From the NCBI GenBank assembly GCA_020051155.1, contig JAGVJK010000021.1, forward strand, positions 1-64,000: a stretch of DNA of 64,000 nt, in the 5' to 3' direction. Position numbers and translations under genes: made by a program. Below the pieces are notes generated by a model that worked only from the letters and a program-made list of their open reading frames with translations, ran no database searches and was not told the DNA's origin. Shown here in pieces: positions 18,101 to 24,566 of the stretch (within the stretch, counting starts at the first letter, position 1; each line of letters starts with the position of its first letter). This DNA comes from Gammaproteobacteria bacterium. GTDB lineage: Bacteria > Pseudomonadota > Gammaproteobacteria > UBA1113.

Positions 18101-18684
18101 TTGTTGCAGCTGCATTCCTACCGCGTATTCTTCAACAGTATTGGCGATCTCGTGCAGCGCTTACACTTGACGAATTGTCGAATTTGCATCGTTTTTTAAT
18201 TGCAGATGAAACACTTCTCATGGAGATACAAACTAATCTTCGAACTAGCCAGATTCATGCTTTTTTAAAAGCGTATCGAACATCTATCGCTCAAGGTGAA
18301 GCGGTATTAAGAGCCGCGCAGATTGAAATTAAAGTCAATGCCGAAGATCACAACGCTCTAATGACATCCGTACTAGCACTCATCACGACCTATCAACACC
18401 CACCTTCAATGACATTTTGGTCTCGCAAATCCTTACTTCAAGCAGAAACACTTTCTCAAGCACTGCGGAACCACTCACCGCTATACGGCTATGCCGCTGT
18501 ATTTTTTTGGATTTGCTCTCAATTAGAAAATATGCCAACACTTTCTTTTGATGGCCGGCTTGTTGGCCTCATGCGTGTAATCGCTAGGGATTGCTTAATG
18601 CACTTGCGAGCATCTATGACACTCTTATTAGATAACGCACTAGCTCCTCATGCTATTGGGCCGGCACCATCTTCATCAAGTTAA
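15166..18684 (+). CDS. Unknown 1,172-aa protein, candidate effector
   Basis: No recognised domain. The protein is largely helical throughout, with no signal peptide and no obvious membrane segment. A Ser/Thr-rich N terminus (residues about 8-20) and a C terminus ending in GPAPSSSS resemble the Ser-rich stretches of neighbouring large proteins. It is divergent from the OTU gene. Its last 20 codons and ~55 downstream bases recur as an isolated fragment at 21959-22074, showing that a paralogue once existed nearby. No strong Shine-Dalgarno precedes the ATG (only an AAGAG about 13 bases upstream), but no better in-frame start is nearby. Translocated effector status is inferred from size, composition and neighbourhood. 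Confidence 0.75.
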   Translation: MSIEQRPESSSTPITTSSTEPVLDLGPLKNALDIAEPQFKFIFSSSIYSQPEHLRNQLVARYFSHCLFWLRDFFNVVSEGRLSFNNAIIIAKEFLHFNWLTTGQGCFGYMVAPHFPINQVFLALAQSVALVTKESVCQLLMPSVKFVVSPNGFDIKEETESRGPCSFHLEDYLFIPHASGDILLPVIPLLEHALRNNNFFSEQEAFLSGIPLHISTIRHALRGFMPGNTDRCCDALLALMTSRVTSSSNERTAASRSTKTTSTEIATVGPWLYELTNAMAASAAHFHNTIQTPGHSNQATAQEPDWQRLMPALEKFYKNWMTLSEETRNKVGSMIVSNNHRGDVSLESYLLMLFFRSKSIFPLTEKETARVISEDLFTCIGTAAEFFYLFLRENNTLFPSSPTAIKSLIDELQVALLKRFSGKWTDFDTLFFEKVVNSMSDNAGYFFSSENSFLAQLDSLIHRYSIVTISNGTMKKLARSSATYFLEKSIHHCLAQSSNFSRWYYLTDLIRPLTITIKEHSFSHDPNKPLLDIVLNLLQSLNLFVSMSFPPESFGQLFSSEDFKKLLLPSITTHLNEIITRSSNPAVTAFRIISAFRRTGYRSIELESDREIQSILERFTPEIFFIMFKDHIQCKKILSCLSSASLADYAMSLLERYPREIFNDETFLYTVFLPCVFSGETLSIASLEKITSLFLTHGQHLDRATFIEKIFAFSWEKPQNVALSHFKEKEPKNTVLDYFHTSGFLAETLKNALDAAKLSLASMIAQHAPTWLNVRFSALSVAEKSMFYTPFNASDYKYESIRPVIITAVFTYFSEENRRYFFDKMSAPAFNNFLKTANETFILFHFVLNEHLRHCLLMIDLENFMRIINDILSLDNRDESINKNRKSYPCYLITEDHHLQIQKNSDFIITALLSLTAQNENINLSLILQSLQAASPETSNRRKLILMLGLLREPKLTPSLFKPLSDASSSCFIADENCLVAAAFLPRILQQYWRSRAALTLDELSNLHRFLIADETLLMEIQTNLRTSQIHAFLKAYRTSIAQGEAVLRAAQIEIKVNAEDHNALMTSVLALITTYQHPPSMTFWSRKSLLQAETLSQALRNHSPLYGYAAVFFWICSQLENMPTLSFDGRLVGLMRVIARDCLMHLRASMTLLLDNALAPHAIGPAPSSSS

Positions 18685-18741
18685 GACGCTTCATTGAAAG
18701 CCTTGATGCGGAAAGCAACGCTCTCTGATTATCTTAGAAGG
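18626..18741 (+). repeat. Direct repeat copy A: 3' end of the 1,172-aa gene plus downstream flank
   Basis: About 116 bases covering the last ~20 codons of the 1,172-aa gene and ~55 bases beyond match 21959-22074 in the same orientation without gaps, with roughly 18 differences in 108 compared positions by eye (about 83% identity). The similarity runs through the stop codon into non-coding sequence, so it reflects duplicated DNA rather than protein convergence. Confidence 0.85.
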
Positions 18742-18757
18742 TGCAGTCAGTGTCACG

Positions 18758-19198
18758 GTGTTGAAGGCACAAAATAAAAATTGTAGTGATACACGTGTTG
18801 TTAGAAGGATGAAAGTAATGAAGTTAAAAGCCATAGCAAAAAGGAAGTTTAAAGTCACAACGGACTCCAATCATAACAGCCCTGTATTTTCTAATATTTT
18901 AAATCGTGATTTTAGCACCACCGCTATTAATCAAAAGTGAGTGAGAGACATCACATATATTCACACGCAAGAAGGATGGATGTATTTAGCAGTAGTTATT
19001 GATCTTTACTCAAGAGCCGTTATTGGCTCGGCAATGGATAAAACAATGAAAAAGAAATTAGTTTGTGATGCATTGATGATGGCTTTGTTTAAACGAAAAT
19101 TTCCAAAAAAAGTTATTGTGCATTCAGATCGAGGAAATCAATATTGCTCGAATCAATATCGGAAAATTATCAAAAACTATCGATTAATTGGATCAAAG
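18758..19198 (+). pseudogene. IS3-family transposase (OrfB) relic
   Basis: The frame reads as the middle of an IS3-family OrfB: an N-terminal piece (MKLKAIAKRKFKVTTDSNHN, then NILNRDFS), then the rve/DDE integrase core ([20 protein letters not shown] with the first catalytic Asp, and [13 protein letters not shown] with the second). It is dead in three ways. An in-frame TGA at 18938-18940 sits where the family has a Trp codon (NQK-W-V), the start of OrfB and all of OrfA are missing, and the sequence stops before the catalytic Glu, running into a terminator hairpin. No terminal inverted repeats could be identified. Confidence 0.85.
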
Positions 19199-19224
19199 AA
19201 AAGCCGGAAGAACTTCCGGCTTTT
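19199..19224. terminator. Bidirectional intrinsic terminator
   Basis: Perfect 12-bp stem AAAAGCCGGAAG / CTTCCGGCTTTT around a 2-base centre, flanked by A and T runs on the two sides, so it can act in both directions. It lies 26 bases past the stop of the minus-strand secreted-protein gene, which it probably serves, and it also marks where the IS3 relic breaks off. Confidence 0.85.
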
Positions 19225-19250
19225 CTTGTTGGTATCGAATCTTTCAAAAT

Positions 19251-19736
19251 TTAGCCGAGTTTACCCACAATCTGAACTACACTATCCCCTTTGTCATGGC
19301 CGCTCTTAGCATTGCTTTCACTATCAGCGTTTGATCTACACGGACTAGTGACAACTGCCCAAAATCGATCGTGTAATTTACTACTATCCTTAGTATCGGT
19401 AAAAAATCGATGTGTCCATGTGCCTGAGCAAGTATGACCATCCCCTGTCTGGACATTGAAGGTACCCGTTTGCTCTTGGCTACCATCTTTAACTATATTT
19501 GATCCGTCACGATAATTAGTAACACAAAATTCGAGGGCGGTACTCCCCAGACTAGTAATTCCTGCGTCAATACCTCCTCCGACATTAGTAGCAATGCCCG
19601 CGACAATTTCCAAAGTTCCTACCCCTTGCGCTCCTTGGATGTAAAAACATTTTCTCCCGGGATCTTCGGCATAGGCTGTCGAAACAAAAATCCCTAACCC
19701 CAAAAGTGCAATACTTAATACTTTTAATCGTTTCAT
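19251..19736 (-). CDS. Secreted 161-aa protein of unknown function
   Basis: A Sec signal peptide is clear: MKRLKVL, a hydrophobic core, and a cut after STAYA at about residue 22. The mature protein is about 139 residues with four cysteines (CFYI, FCVTNY, TCSGTW, PCRSN) that could form two disulphides in the periplasm or outside. It is rich in Gly, Thr and Ser and likely beta-stranded. The ATG at 19736 is preferred because GGAGG lies 6 bases upstream; a TTG four codons earlier would place that site inside the coding frame. A strong terminator follows. No family was recognised. Confidence 0.75.
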   Translation of the reverse strand: MKRLKVLSIALLGLGIFVSTAYAEDPGRKCFYIQGAQGVGTLEIVAGIATNVGGGIDAGITSLGSTALEFCVTNYRDGSNIVKDGSQEQTGTFNVQTGDGHTCSGTWTHRFFTDTKDSSKLHDRFWAVVTSPCRSNADSESNAKSGHDKGDSVVQIVGKLG

Positions 19737-20260
19737 GTAAACCTCCAAAAATAACCGTCGATTGCCAAGATAGTCTCAGATAATGCTGATTGTAGTTTAC
19801 CAGAGGGTGAATAGAAAAAAAAACTTCATACATTATTGGTAGTGTAACATCCTTTCTGTAAGTTTGTTTCAAGGTTTACTTGCCAGAATCAAGACATTAC
19901 ATATCCCTGTGAGCCTACCGACTTAAGGTAATAGCATTCTGAGTTCGTGATCGCAACAATTCGCAAGCGAGTTGCTGCCATAGATGAATTCTTTATATTT
20001 CATTAAAGGTAGTTATCTGGATGAAATTTTATCGGAAAATTCTTAAGAGAATATTAATAACCGAGAAACAATGTAAAGTTCAATATTGGTGTAAGATATG
20101 ATTTTCGATTAGTACAATCGAAAAAGATTATTAGTCTTGATGTCACGAAATTATCTTCGCCGAATGACAGGCGGCATCAGACGGAAAAATTAGCTGCTTG
20201 GTTGATGTGAACCACTACACTTTAAGTTTGTAAAGGCAAACTATATTGAACACTTTATCC
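19737..20260. other. Gene-poor stretch with a small hairpin
   Basis: No gene is supported here. The only structure noticed is a 9-bp inverted repeat, TTTTCGATT at 20102-20110 and AATCGAAAA at 20116-20124 with a 5-base loop, which could be a weak terminator. The surrounding sequence is AT-rich and fits decayed DNA between gene relics. Confidence 0.4.
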
Positions 20261-20404
20261 TTATAATTTTTTGCACAAGAGTATGCCTTGTCCTATGGGC
20301 ACTACTAAAGAATCAACTCTGTTATCTTTCAGTGCACGATCAATCATTGGCTGAAGATCAGATTGATAAGAAATCACATTCGCTCTAGAATTGCTGCAGG
20401 TATA
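20261..20404 (-). pseudogene. Fragment resembling the C terminus of a class I O-methyltransferase
   Basis: An open minus-strand frame of 47 codons ends at a TAA (20261-20263) and has no usable start (a TGA lies just upstream). Its end, [20 protein letters not shown], resembles the final strand of caffeoyl-CoA-type O-methyltransferases, in which a DPRV..LLPIGDGL..A motif closes the protein. Only the tail of such a gene would remain. The family assignment is by eye from one motif. Confidence 0.42.
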
Positions 20405-20537
20405 TCATGAAACATTTAAGTACCTTTCTCGAGTTATCAATGTAGATGTATTTAACCACAAATAATTACTCAAACCAAAATATGTTGTAATCATTTTCTC
20501 AACAGTTGTTTGACATATAATACTTGGCAAGATGATT

Positions 20538-20654
20538 ATGAGTAAGATACAATCAATGCGCACTGTTCAACGAGAACAATTAGTGACTTGGATGAAAGAT
20601 AATACCACTGGAAATATGCGAATTCGTGCTGGTGTATCAAGAGGGTATATTTAG
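20538..20654 (+). pseudogene. Class A beta-lactamase fragment
   Basis: A 38-codon frame contains REQLVTWMKDNTTG followed by RIRAGV, matching the conserved segment of class A serine beta-lactamases (L..WM..NTTG...IRAG) that comes just before the KTG box. The active-site STFK, the SDN loop, the omega loop and the KTG triad are all absent: the frame stops at a TAG soon after IRAG, and a TAA lies upstream. It is a leftover piece with no expected activity. A TATAAT at 20516-20521 lies upstream without a convincing -35. Confidence 0.72.
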
Positions 20655-20667
20655 GAGCATTTCAAAT

Positions 20668-21537
20668 ATGAAAACAAGTAATTATTTCTATGATGAAAAC
20701 TCTGTTCGGTATCAACTCGTTAAAACTAACCCAGGGTATATCGTATATAATTGGCTCTTCGTGCCAGGTGGACCAGGCGTCGATTCAAGTTATTTTTTAA
20801 CTTTAATTAAAGAGCTTGATGTGCCCGGTAATTTCTGGTTAATTGATTTACCTGCAAATGGCAGTAACCTAACAGATCAAATCAATGCGGATTATGATTT
20901 TGATACTTGGGGCGATTGCTTACTTTCGTCTATTCAAAAATTTCAAAATCCTATTTATGTTGGTCATTCATTCGGCGGTATGTTTCCTCTTCTATTCGTG
21001 CAGTTAGAGCAATTATTAAAAGGCTTGATACTTTTAAATTCAGCTCCATCCCTATGGTTAGAAGAAGCTGCTAAATGCGCTAAAGAAAATAATATTCCAT
21101 TACTCGCTGAGCCACTGGCTGAATTTGAGAAAAATCCAAATCTTGAAACGTTTAAAACAGCATTATTAGCTTGTGCCCCTTATTATTTTCCAGAGAGCAG
21201 TCTTGAAATGGGAAAGAGATTACTTGAACAAATGACTATTAACTATCTTGCGACAGCTTGGTGGCTTAAGAAAGCTCATGAAATAAATTTTAGTGCAAAA
21301 TGGATCCCTCAAAAAGTTCCTACTTTAATCCTTGGCTCTAGCCACGACTTTGTTACACCATATTCTCTTTTTGAGAAAGATATACGGTTTCAAAGAGCAA
21401 ACATTGTTATGAATAAAATACAAAATGCTGGGCATTTTCCATGGCTAGAGAAAATGGCTATTGTTAAAGAATCTTTCAAAACTTTAGTTAAACAAGTTGC
21501 GGCTGGAAATAATATCGCTGGTGTTCTTGATGTATGA
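20668..21537 (+). CDS. Alpha/beta hydrolase, proline iminopeptidase-like
   Basis: Alpha/beta-hydrolase fold enzyme of 289 aa. The oxyanion-hole motif PGGPG is at residues 33-37, the nucleophile elbow GHSFGG puts the Ser at 101, an Asp lies in the strand-loop GSSHDFVTP, and the His in NAGHFPW completes the triad. The GGPG plus GHS combination is typical of proline iminopeptidases and related amidases or esterases; the substrate cannot be read from the sequence. The ATG at 20668 is chosen because AGGAG lies about 10 bases upstream. A 43-codon frame overlaps its stop. It sits among gene fragments on both sides, so it may be a recent arrival, but the frame itself is intact. Confidence 0.85.
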   Translation: MKTSNYFYDENSVRYQLVKTNPGYIVYNWLFVPGGPGVDSSYFLTLIKELDVPGNFWLIDLPANGSNLTDQINADYDFDTWGDCLLSSIQKFQNPIYVGHSFGGMFPLLFVQLEQLLKGLILLNSAPSLWLEEAAKCAKENNIPLLAEPLAEFEKNPNLETFKTALLACAPYYFPESSLEMGKRLLEQMTINYLATAWWLKKAHEINFSAKWIPQKVPTLILGSSHDFVTPYSLFEKDIRFQRANIVMNKIQNAGHFPWLEKMAIVKESFKTLVKQVAAGNNIAGVLDV

Positions 21538-21661
21538 AACTTTTTTCTCTCTATATCAGGACACCCAAGATAGGTTTAACTTTAACTTAGCAAACGCATT
21601 ATCAGAGGCTGCTAGACGCCTTCATGTTAAAAGACAAGATTGGAATGAAAAACTTGAGTGA
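21530..21661 (+). CDS. Small 43-aa ORF overlapping the hydrolase stop
   Basis: ATG at 21530 overlaps the hydrolase end by 8 bases, an arrangement that permits translational coupling. The product begins MYETFFSLYQDTQDRFNFNL and continues as an amphipathic helix rich in Ala and Arg. It is not in the usual length range of a known family I recognise. It may be a real small protein or the surviving start of a longer gene truncated before the MarR relic. Confidence 0.4.
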   Translation: MYETFFSLYQDTQDRFNFNLANALSEAARRLHVKRQDWNEKLE

Positions 21662-21727
21662 GCATTAATAGATAGTAATGAGTTTTGCTGAGGATCCTCT
21701 TACATTTTATTCATTTTTTAAAATGAT

Positions 21728-21958
21728 TTAATTTAACAAATTGAGAAGTTGCCGCTGATTTTTTGAATTTATAACACCAAAGAAATGCTCATCAATTTTT
21801 TCAACGAGGGGTTCCAACTTAGAAGCAAGAGTTTTACCTTTTGATGTAAGATGTACCGATTTTATACGTGCATCCTTTTCATGCTCAGTACGCTTGATTA
21901 ACCCCAGGCTTGCTAGTTTTTTAAGAGATTTTGATACGGTCATTTTATCAAGTTTTGA
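21728..21958 (-). pseudogene. MarR-family regulator lacking its N-terminal half
   Basis: The frame encodes the recognition helix and wing of a MarR regulator: SKLDKMTVSKSLKKLASLGL, the wing IKRTEHEKDARIKSVHLT, then SKGKTLASKLEPLVEKIDEH, the dimerisation helix. Full MarR proteins are about 140 residues; the first ~60 are missing. The coding sense continues upstream of the first ATG (21943) and ends at about 21958, exactly where the copied 3' end of the 1,172-aa gene begins. The truncation is therefore due to a recombination join, not to drift. Confidence 0.78.
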
Positions 21959-22018
21959 TTGTTAGATAACGCACTAACTCCTCGTGCTATGGGGCCGGCA
22001 GCCTCTTCTCCAAGTTAA
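21959..22018 (+). pseudogene. Last 19 codons of a lost paralogue of the 1,172-aa gene
   Basis: Reads LLDNALTPRAMGPAASSPS then TAA, against LLDNALAPHAIGPAPSSSS then TAA at the end of the 1,172-aa protein. Frame, stop and downstream bases are conserved. Nothing of the rest of the gene precedes it; the MarR relic abuts it directly. Confidence 0.8.
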
Positions 22019-22074
22019 GACTCTTCGTTGAAAATCTTGACGCAGCAAGCAACTCTCTCTGGTTATCTAGAGAG
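21959..22074 (+). repeat. Direct repeat copy B of 18626-18741
   Basis: Second copy of the 116-base repeat, same orientation, about 83% identical by eye. Its right end runs into the stop of the minus-strand 181-aa gene (22063). The two copies bracket 3.2 kb that contains nearly all the gene fragments of the window. Confidence 0.82.
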
Positions 22075-22608
22075 AGCACGTCTGTGTCGCAGAAGTTTGC
22101 TAACAGGCTCATCTGACACATCACTGCTACTTGCTGGCCCTCTCGGACTCACAGCAAAATCAAGAAAACTCGCAGGATAACTGCCAGGCTTGCTAATCAC
22201 TTCTTTAACTCTTGGTCGAATTTCATCTTTTGCTTTTTGTATTATTTCTAAAAATAACTTTAGCTTTTCATAAAATGTTGTGAACAATTCATTTTTTGAT
22301 AATAAACCGCTATGCTGGTCAGTAAACAATTTAATTAAGTCTTGCAGGTTATCTATTAGGTTTCTTGTACGGCTTAGATGGTAGACTGTAAATTCAAAGC
22401 GTGCCTCAACAGACGGTGAATGTTGACTAAAAAATTTTAACGTAAAGTGAAAAGCTTTCTCTAATCTGAGATACCAATAAAGCATCTTATAATACTCCGT
22501 TTCAAAAGATTGCAGGTATACGTTAGCCTCGAGAAAACGCAACACATCATAACACTCGTGTACTTCTTCAATTGTTAGTAGCATTTCCGGGGATCGTGCT
22601 TGGGACAT
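22063..22608 (-). CDS. Unknown 181-aa helical protein, candidate effector
   Basis: Mostly alpha-helical with many aromatic residues (LQSFETEYYKMLYWYLRLEKAF). The C terminus is Ser-rich and charged (GPASSSDVSDEP, then a basic LLRHRRALSR). No domain was recognised and there is no signal peptide. The start at 22608 (MSQARSPEMLL) is chosen because GAGG lies about 9 bases before it; the frame extends 29 codons further but without a ribosome site. It is divergent from the Rab-like GTPase gene, sharing a 200-base intergenic region. The Ser-rich tail resembles those of the neighbouring large proteins. Confidence 0.6.
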   Translation of the reverse strand: MSQARSPEMLLTIEEVHECYDVLRFLEANVYLQSFETEYYKMLYWYLRLEKAFHFTLKFFSQHSPSVEARFEFTVYHLSRTRNLIDNLQDLIKLFTDQHSGLLSKNELFTTFYEKLKLFLEIIQKAKDEIRPRVKEVISKPGSYPASFLDFAVSPRGPASSSDVSDEPVSKLLRHRRALSR

Positions 22609-22809
22609 TGATATAACCTCATTATCGCTTAATTTTTTGTTGGATTTCCTGTAGCAATGCCGATCATACTTAAAAAGTGTTTTCTTTTCTAGCAAAACAT
22701 TATATGATGCTCTCTGCTTAATCCGACATGATTGATCTTTTTATTAGGTATAAAACTGTAATCAAGCAAACAAGAAAAAGACGTTTAATGAGTTATTATG
22801 AGGTGTATG

Positions 22810-23478
22810 ATGGCCGCAGAGAATACATTATTGGATCACACGAGCTATACCATTGCTATCGTTGGCGACGCTAGAACTGGTAAAACGGCTTTAAGACAAC
22901 GTGTATGTGAGAGTCGCTTTGCTCCAACCTATGAAATGACGTATGGTCTGACTCTAGGAACCGTGATATATCCCGATTACTCTGCCAGATTACAATTATG
23001 TGATTGTTCTGGAGGAAGCATCTATAGACCCAATCTCTTATCAAACTTAAAAACAACACAACCAGCTGCTTGCATTCTTCTGTTTGATCTGACTTATGCT
23101 GAATCTTTTACTGGACTCACTACATGGCTTAAGGAAATACAGGATTCAAACCCCGCGCTCTCTAGAGATAAAATTCTCTTGGTAGGGACTAAAATAGATC
23201 GCGAAGAAAGTCGACAAGTTTCTTTAGAACAAGCTGAGAAATTTTCAAAGGAACAAGCGTTAATGGGGTATGTGGAGATCAGCGCAAAAACTGGTAAAAA
23301 TGTTACTATCGTCTTCGAAACTATTTTGAAAAATATCACTAGCAATAATCTTCCAGACAAAAAATCAAGCGAACTTTCTTTTATGTATCCATATCCCGGT
23401 ACAAAGTCTCATACGGAACGCAACGCAGCTGACTCGACGGCAGCAGCTTGCTCTATTCCCTCATGCTCAATTTTCTAA
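22810..23478 (+). CDS. Rab/Ras-like small GTPase with C-terminal CaaX box, candidate effector
   Basis: Small GTPase of the Ras superfamily, 222 aa. G1 P-loop GDARTGKT is at 19-26, the switch I region with T44/T48 follows, G3 is DCSGG at 65-69 (normally DTAGQ), G4 is TKID at 127-130, and G5 is SAK at 158-160. The switch II Gln needed for GTP hydrolysis is replaced by Gly69, predicting slow intrinsic hydrolysis. The C terminus has C214 and C219 and ends C-S-I-F, a CaaX prenylation box that only eukaryotic enzymes would modify. The start at 22810 is chosen from GAGG six bases upstream; ATGs at 22798 and 22807 are alternatives. A eukaryotic-type GTPase with a lipidation tail strongly suggests a secreted host-membrane effector. 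Confidence 0.88.
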   Translation: MAAENTLLDHTSYTIAIVGDARTGKTALRQRVCESRFAPTYEMTYGLTLGTVIYPDYSARLQLCDCSGGSIYRPNLLSNLKTTQPAACILLFDLTYAESFTGLTTWLKEIQDSNPALSRDKILLVGTKIDREESRQVSLEQAEKFSKEQALMGYVEISAKTGKNVTIVFETILKNITSNNLPDKKSSELSFMYPYPGTKSHTERNAADSTAAACSIPSCSIF

Positions 23479-23577
23479 TGAAATTTTCTTACTAATTTTG
23501 ACTTCATGATTCCTTCAGAATTCCATTTATCTACAACACCTATACTGTAGGTGGTATAAAATAACGAGGATCATCTG

Positions 23578-24135
23578 ATGAAAAGAATATTGACTGTTAT
23601 TTCAATAGGTTTGTGTGCTGGAGCATTAGGAACTTCCGCTTTAGCAGCGACGAATACTAATACTCTTGCATCGTCATTAGAAAATGCACGTGCTACAACA
23701 GCAACCCTTGAGCATTCACAAATGTATGCTGATAGAGGTCGTGGCGGACATTACCATGGTGCTGGACGTGGTGTTCACGGTGGCGCAGCTGTATGGCATG
23801 GTGGCAATCATGGACGCGCAGCTGCGTGGCATGGAAGAGGATACCGCTATGGTACGAATCGCCATTACTGGCGTGGTGGACGTTACAATGGTGTATATTA
23901 CCGAGCTGGTTATTATAACAATAACTGGGGATGGGTCGGCCCTGCTGCAGCAACGGCTGCCGTAATCGGTACGACTGCCGCCGTGGTTAATAGCACCAAT
24001 AATGCCGGAATGCCTTGCCAAGCATCTTACAATGGTTATATGTACCAAGGTACTATCACTCGCGGTGGATCTTGTTACATTAACACCGGCGGACGCGCCA
24101 TGGGCGTTTCGAATTACACGGTGATTTCTAACTAA
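23578..24135 (+). CDS. Secreted Gly/His/Tyr/Arg-rich protein
   Basis: Signal peptide MKRILTVIS... with a hydrophobic core and cleavage after SALA at about residue 23. Residues about 55-125 are rich in Gly, His, Arg, Tyr and Trp with repeated GRG/HGG/WHG units, possibly metal- or surface-binding. A short Ala-rich hydrophobic segment (PAAATAAVIGTTAAVV) follows. The last ~40 residues contain two Cys (MPCQASYNGYMYQG and GGSCYINTGGR), a pattern resembling DM9-like repeats. Shine-Dalgarno GAGG is about 8 bases before the ATG, and a strong terminator follows. It is likely a periplasmic or surface protein; its function is unknown. Confidence 0.75.
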   Translation: MKRILTVISIGLCAGALGTSALAATNTNTLASSLENARATTATLEHSQMYADRGRGGHYHGAGRGVHGGAAVWHGGNHGRAAAWHGRGYRYGTNRHYWRGGRYNGVYYRAGYYNNNWGWVGPAAATAAVIGTTAAVVNSTNNAGMPCQASYNGYMYQGTITRGGSCYINTGGRAMGVSNYTVISN

Positions 24136-24190
24136 TATTGCTTACTGAGAAACGTGCGAGAGATTGCACTTTCAAATAAAGCAAACTCAT

Positions 24191-24221
24191 CGCTCAGCGT
24201 GAAGTTATTTCACGCTGAGCG
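24191..24221 (+). terminator. Intrinsic terminator after the Gly/His-rich protein gene
   Basis: Perfect 13-bp stem CGCTCAGCGTGAA / TTCACGCTGAGCG around a 5-base loop, followed by a T-rich run AATTGTTGTT. It lies 56 bases past the stop. Confidence 0.8.
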
Positions 24222-24332
24222 AATTGTTGTTGATTAAGATGTTCTTCGTCACACATTTAAAAACCTCCCGATCGGGTTGATTTCTTTTTAAAATGACTTA
24301 TACTCATGAAAACATCCCGTTCAGGACGGTTT

Positions 24333-24566
24333 ATGAAAGTTACCACCGCTGTTGATATTGGCAATCTCATTCGAGCAACGAGGAAAAAAGCTGGCCTCAC
24401 CCAAGCAGAGCTTGCCGCAGCTTCCGGAATTGGCGAACGATTTATTCGAGAATTAGAAAAAGGGAAACCTAGCTGTCAATTAGAAAAGACCTTGTGGGTT
24501 GCACAAATGCTCGGGATAAAATTTGAAGCTATATTACCGCCCCCTAGCGAGGAACAACCAAAATGA
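24333..24566 (+). CDS. hipB: HipB-like XRE-family antitoxin
   Basis: 77-aa helix-turn-helix protein of the XRE/HipB type: GNLIRATRKKAGLTQAELAA, then SGIGERFIRELEKGKPSCQL, and a C-terminal LGIKFEAILPP. It represses the operon and neutralises HipA. Start choice: ATG 24333 has AGGA 6 bases upstream, while the ATG at 24306 has no clear site, so the shorter form is preferred. It overlaps hipA by 4 bases (ATGA), the usual coupling for this pair. Confidence 0.85.
   Translation: MKVTTAVDIGNLIRATRKKAGLTQAELAAASGIGERFIRELEKGKPSCQLEKTLWVAQMLGIKFEAILPPPSEEQPK

Noticed and set aside
18938..18940. TGA read as Trp or selenocysteine in the transposase
   Set aside because: TGA serves as the normal stop for many genes here and the element is truncated at both ends; simple decay explains it.
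23684..24048. Overlapping ORFs on both strands of the Gly/His-rich gene
   Set aside because: Low-complexity codons open other frames; the signal peptide, ribosome site and terminator support only the 185-aa frame.
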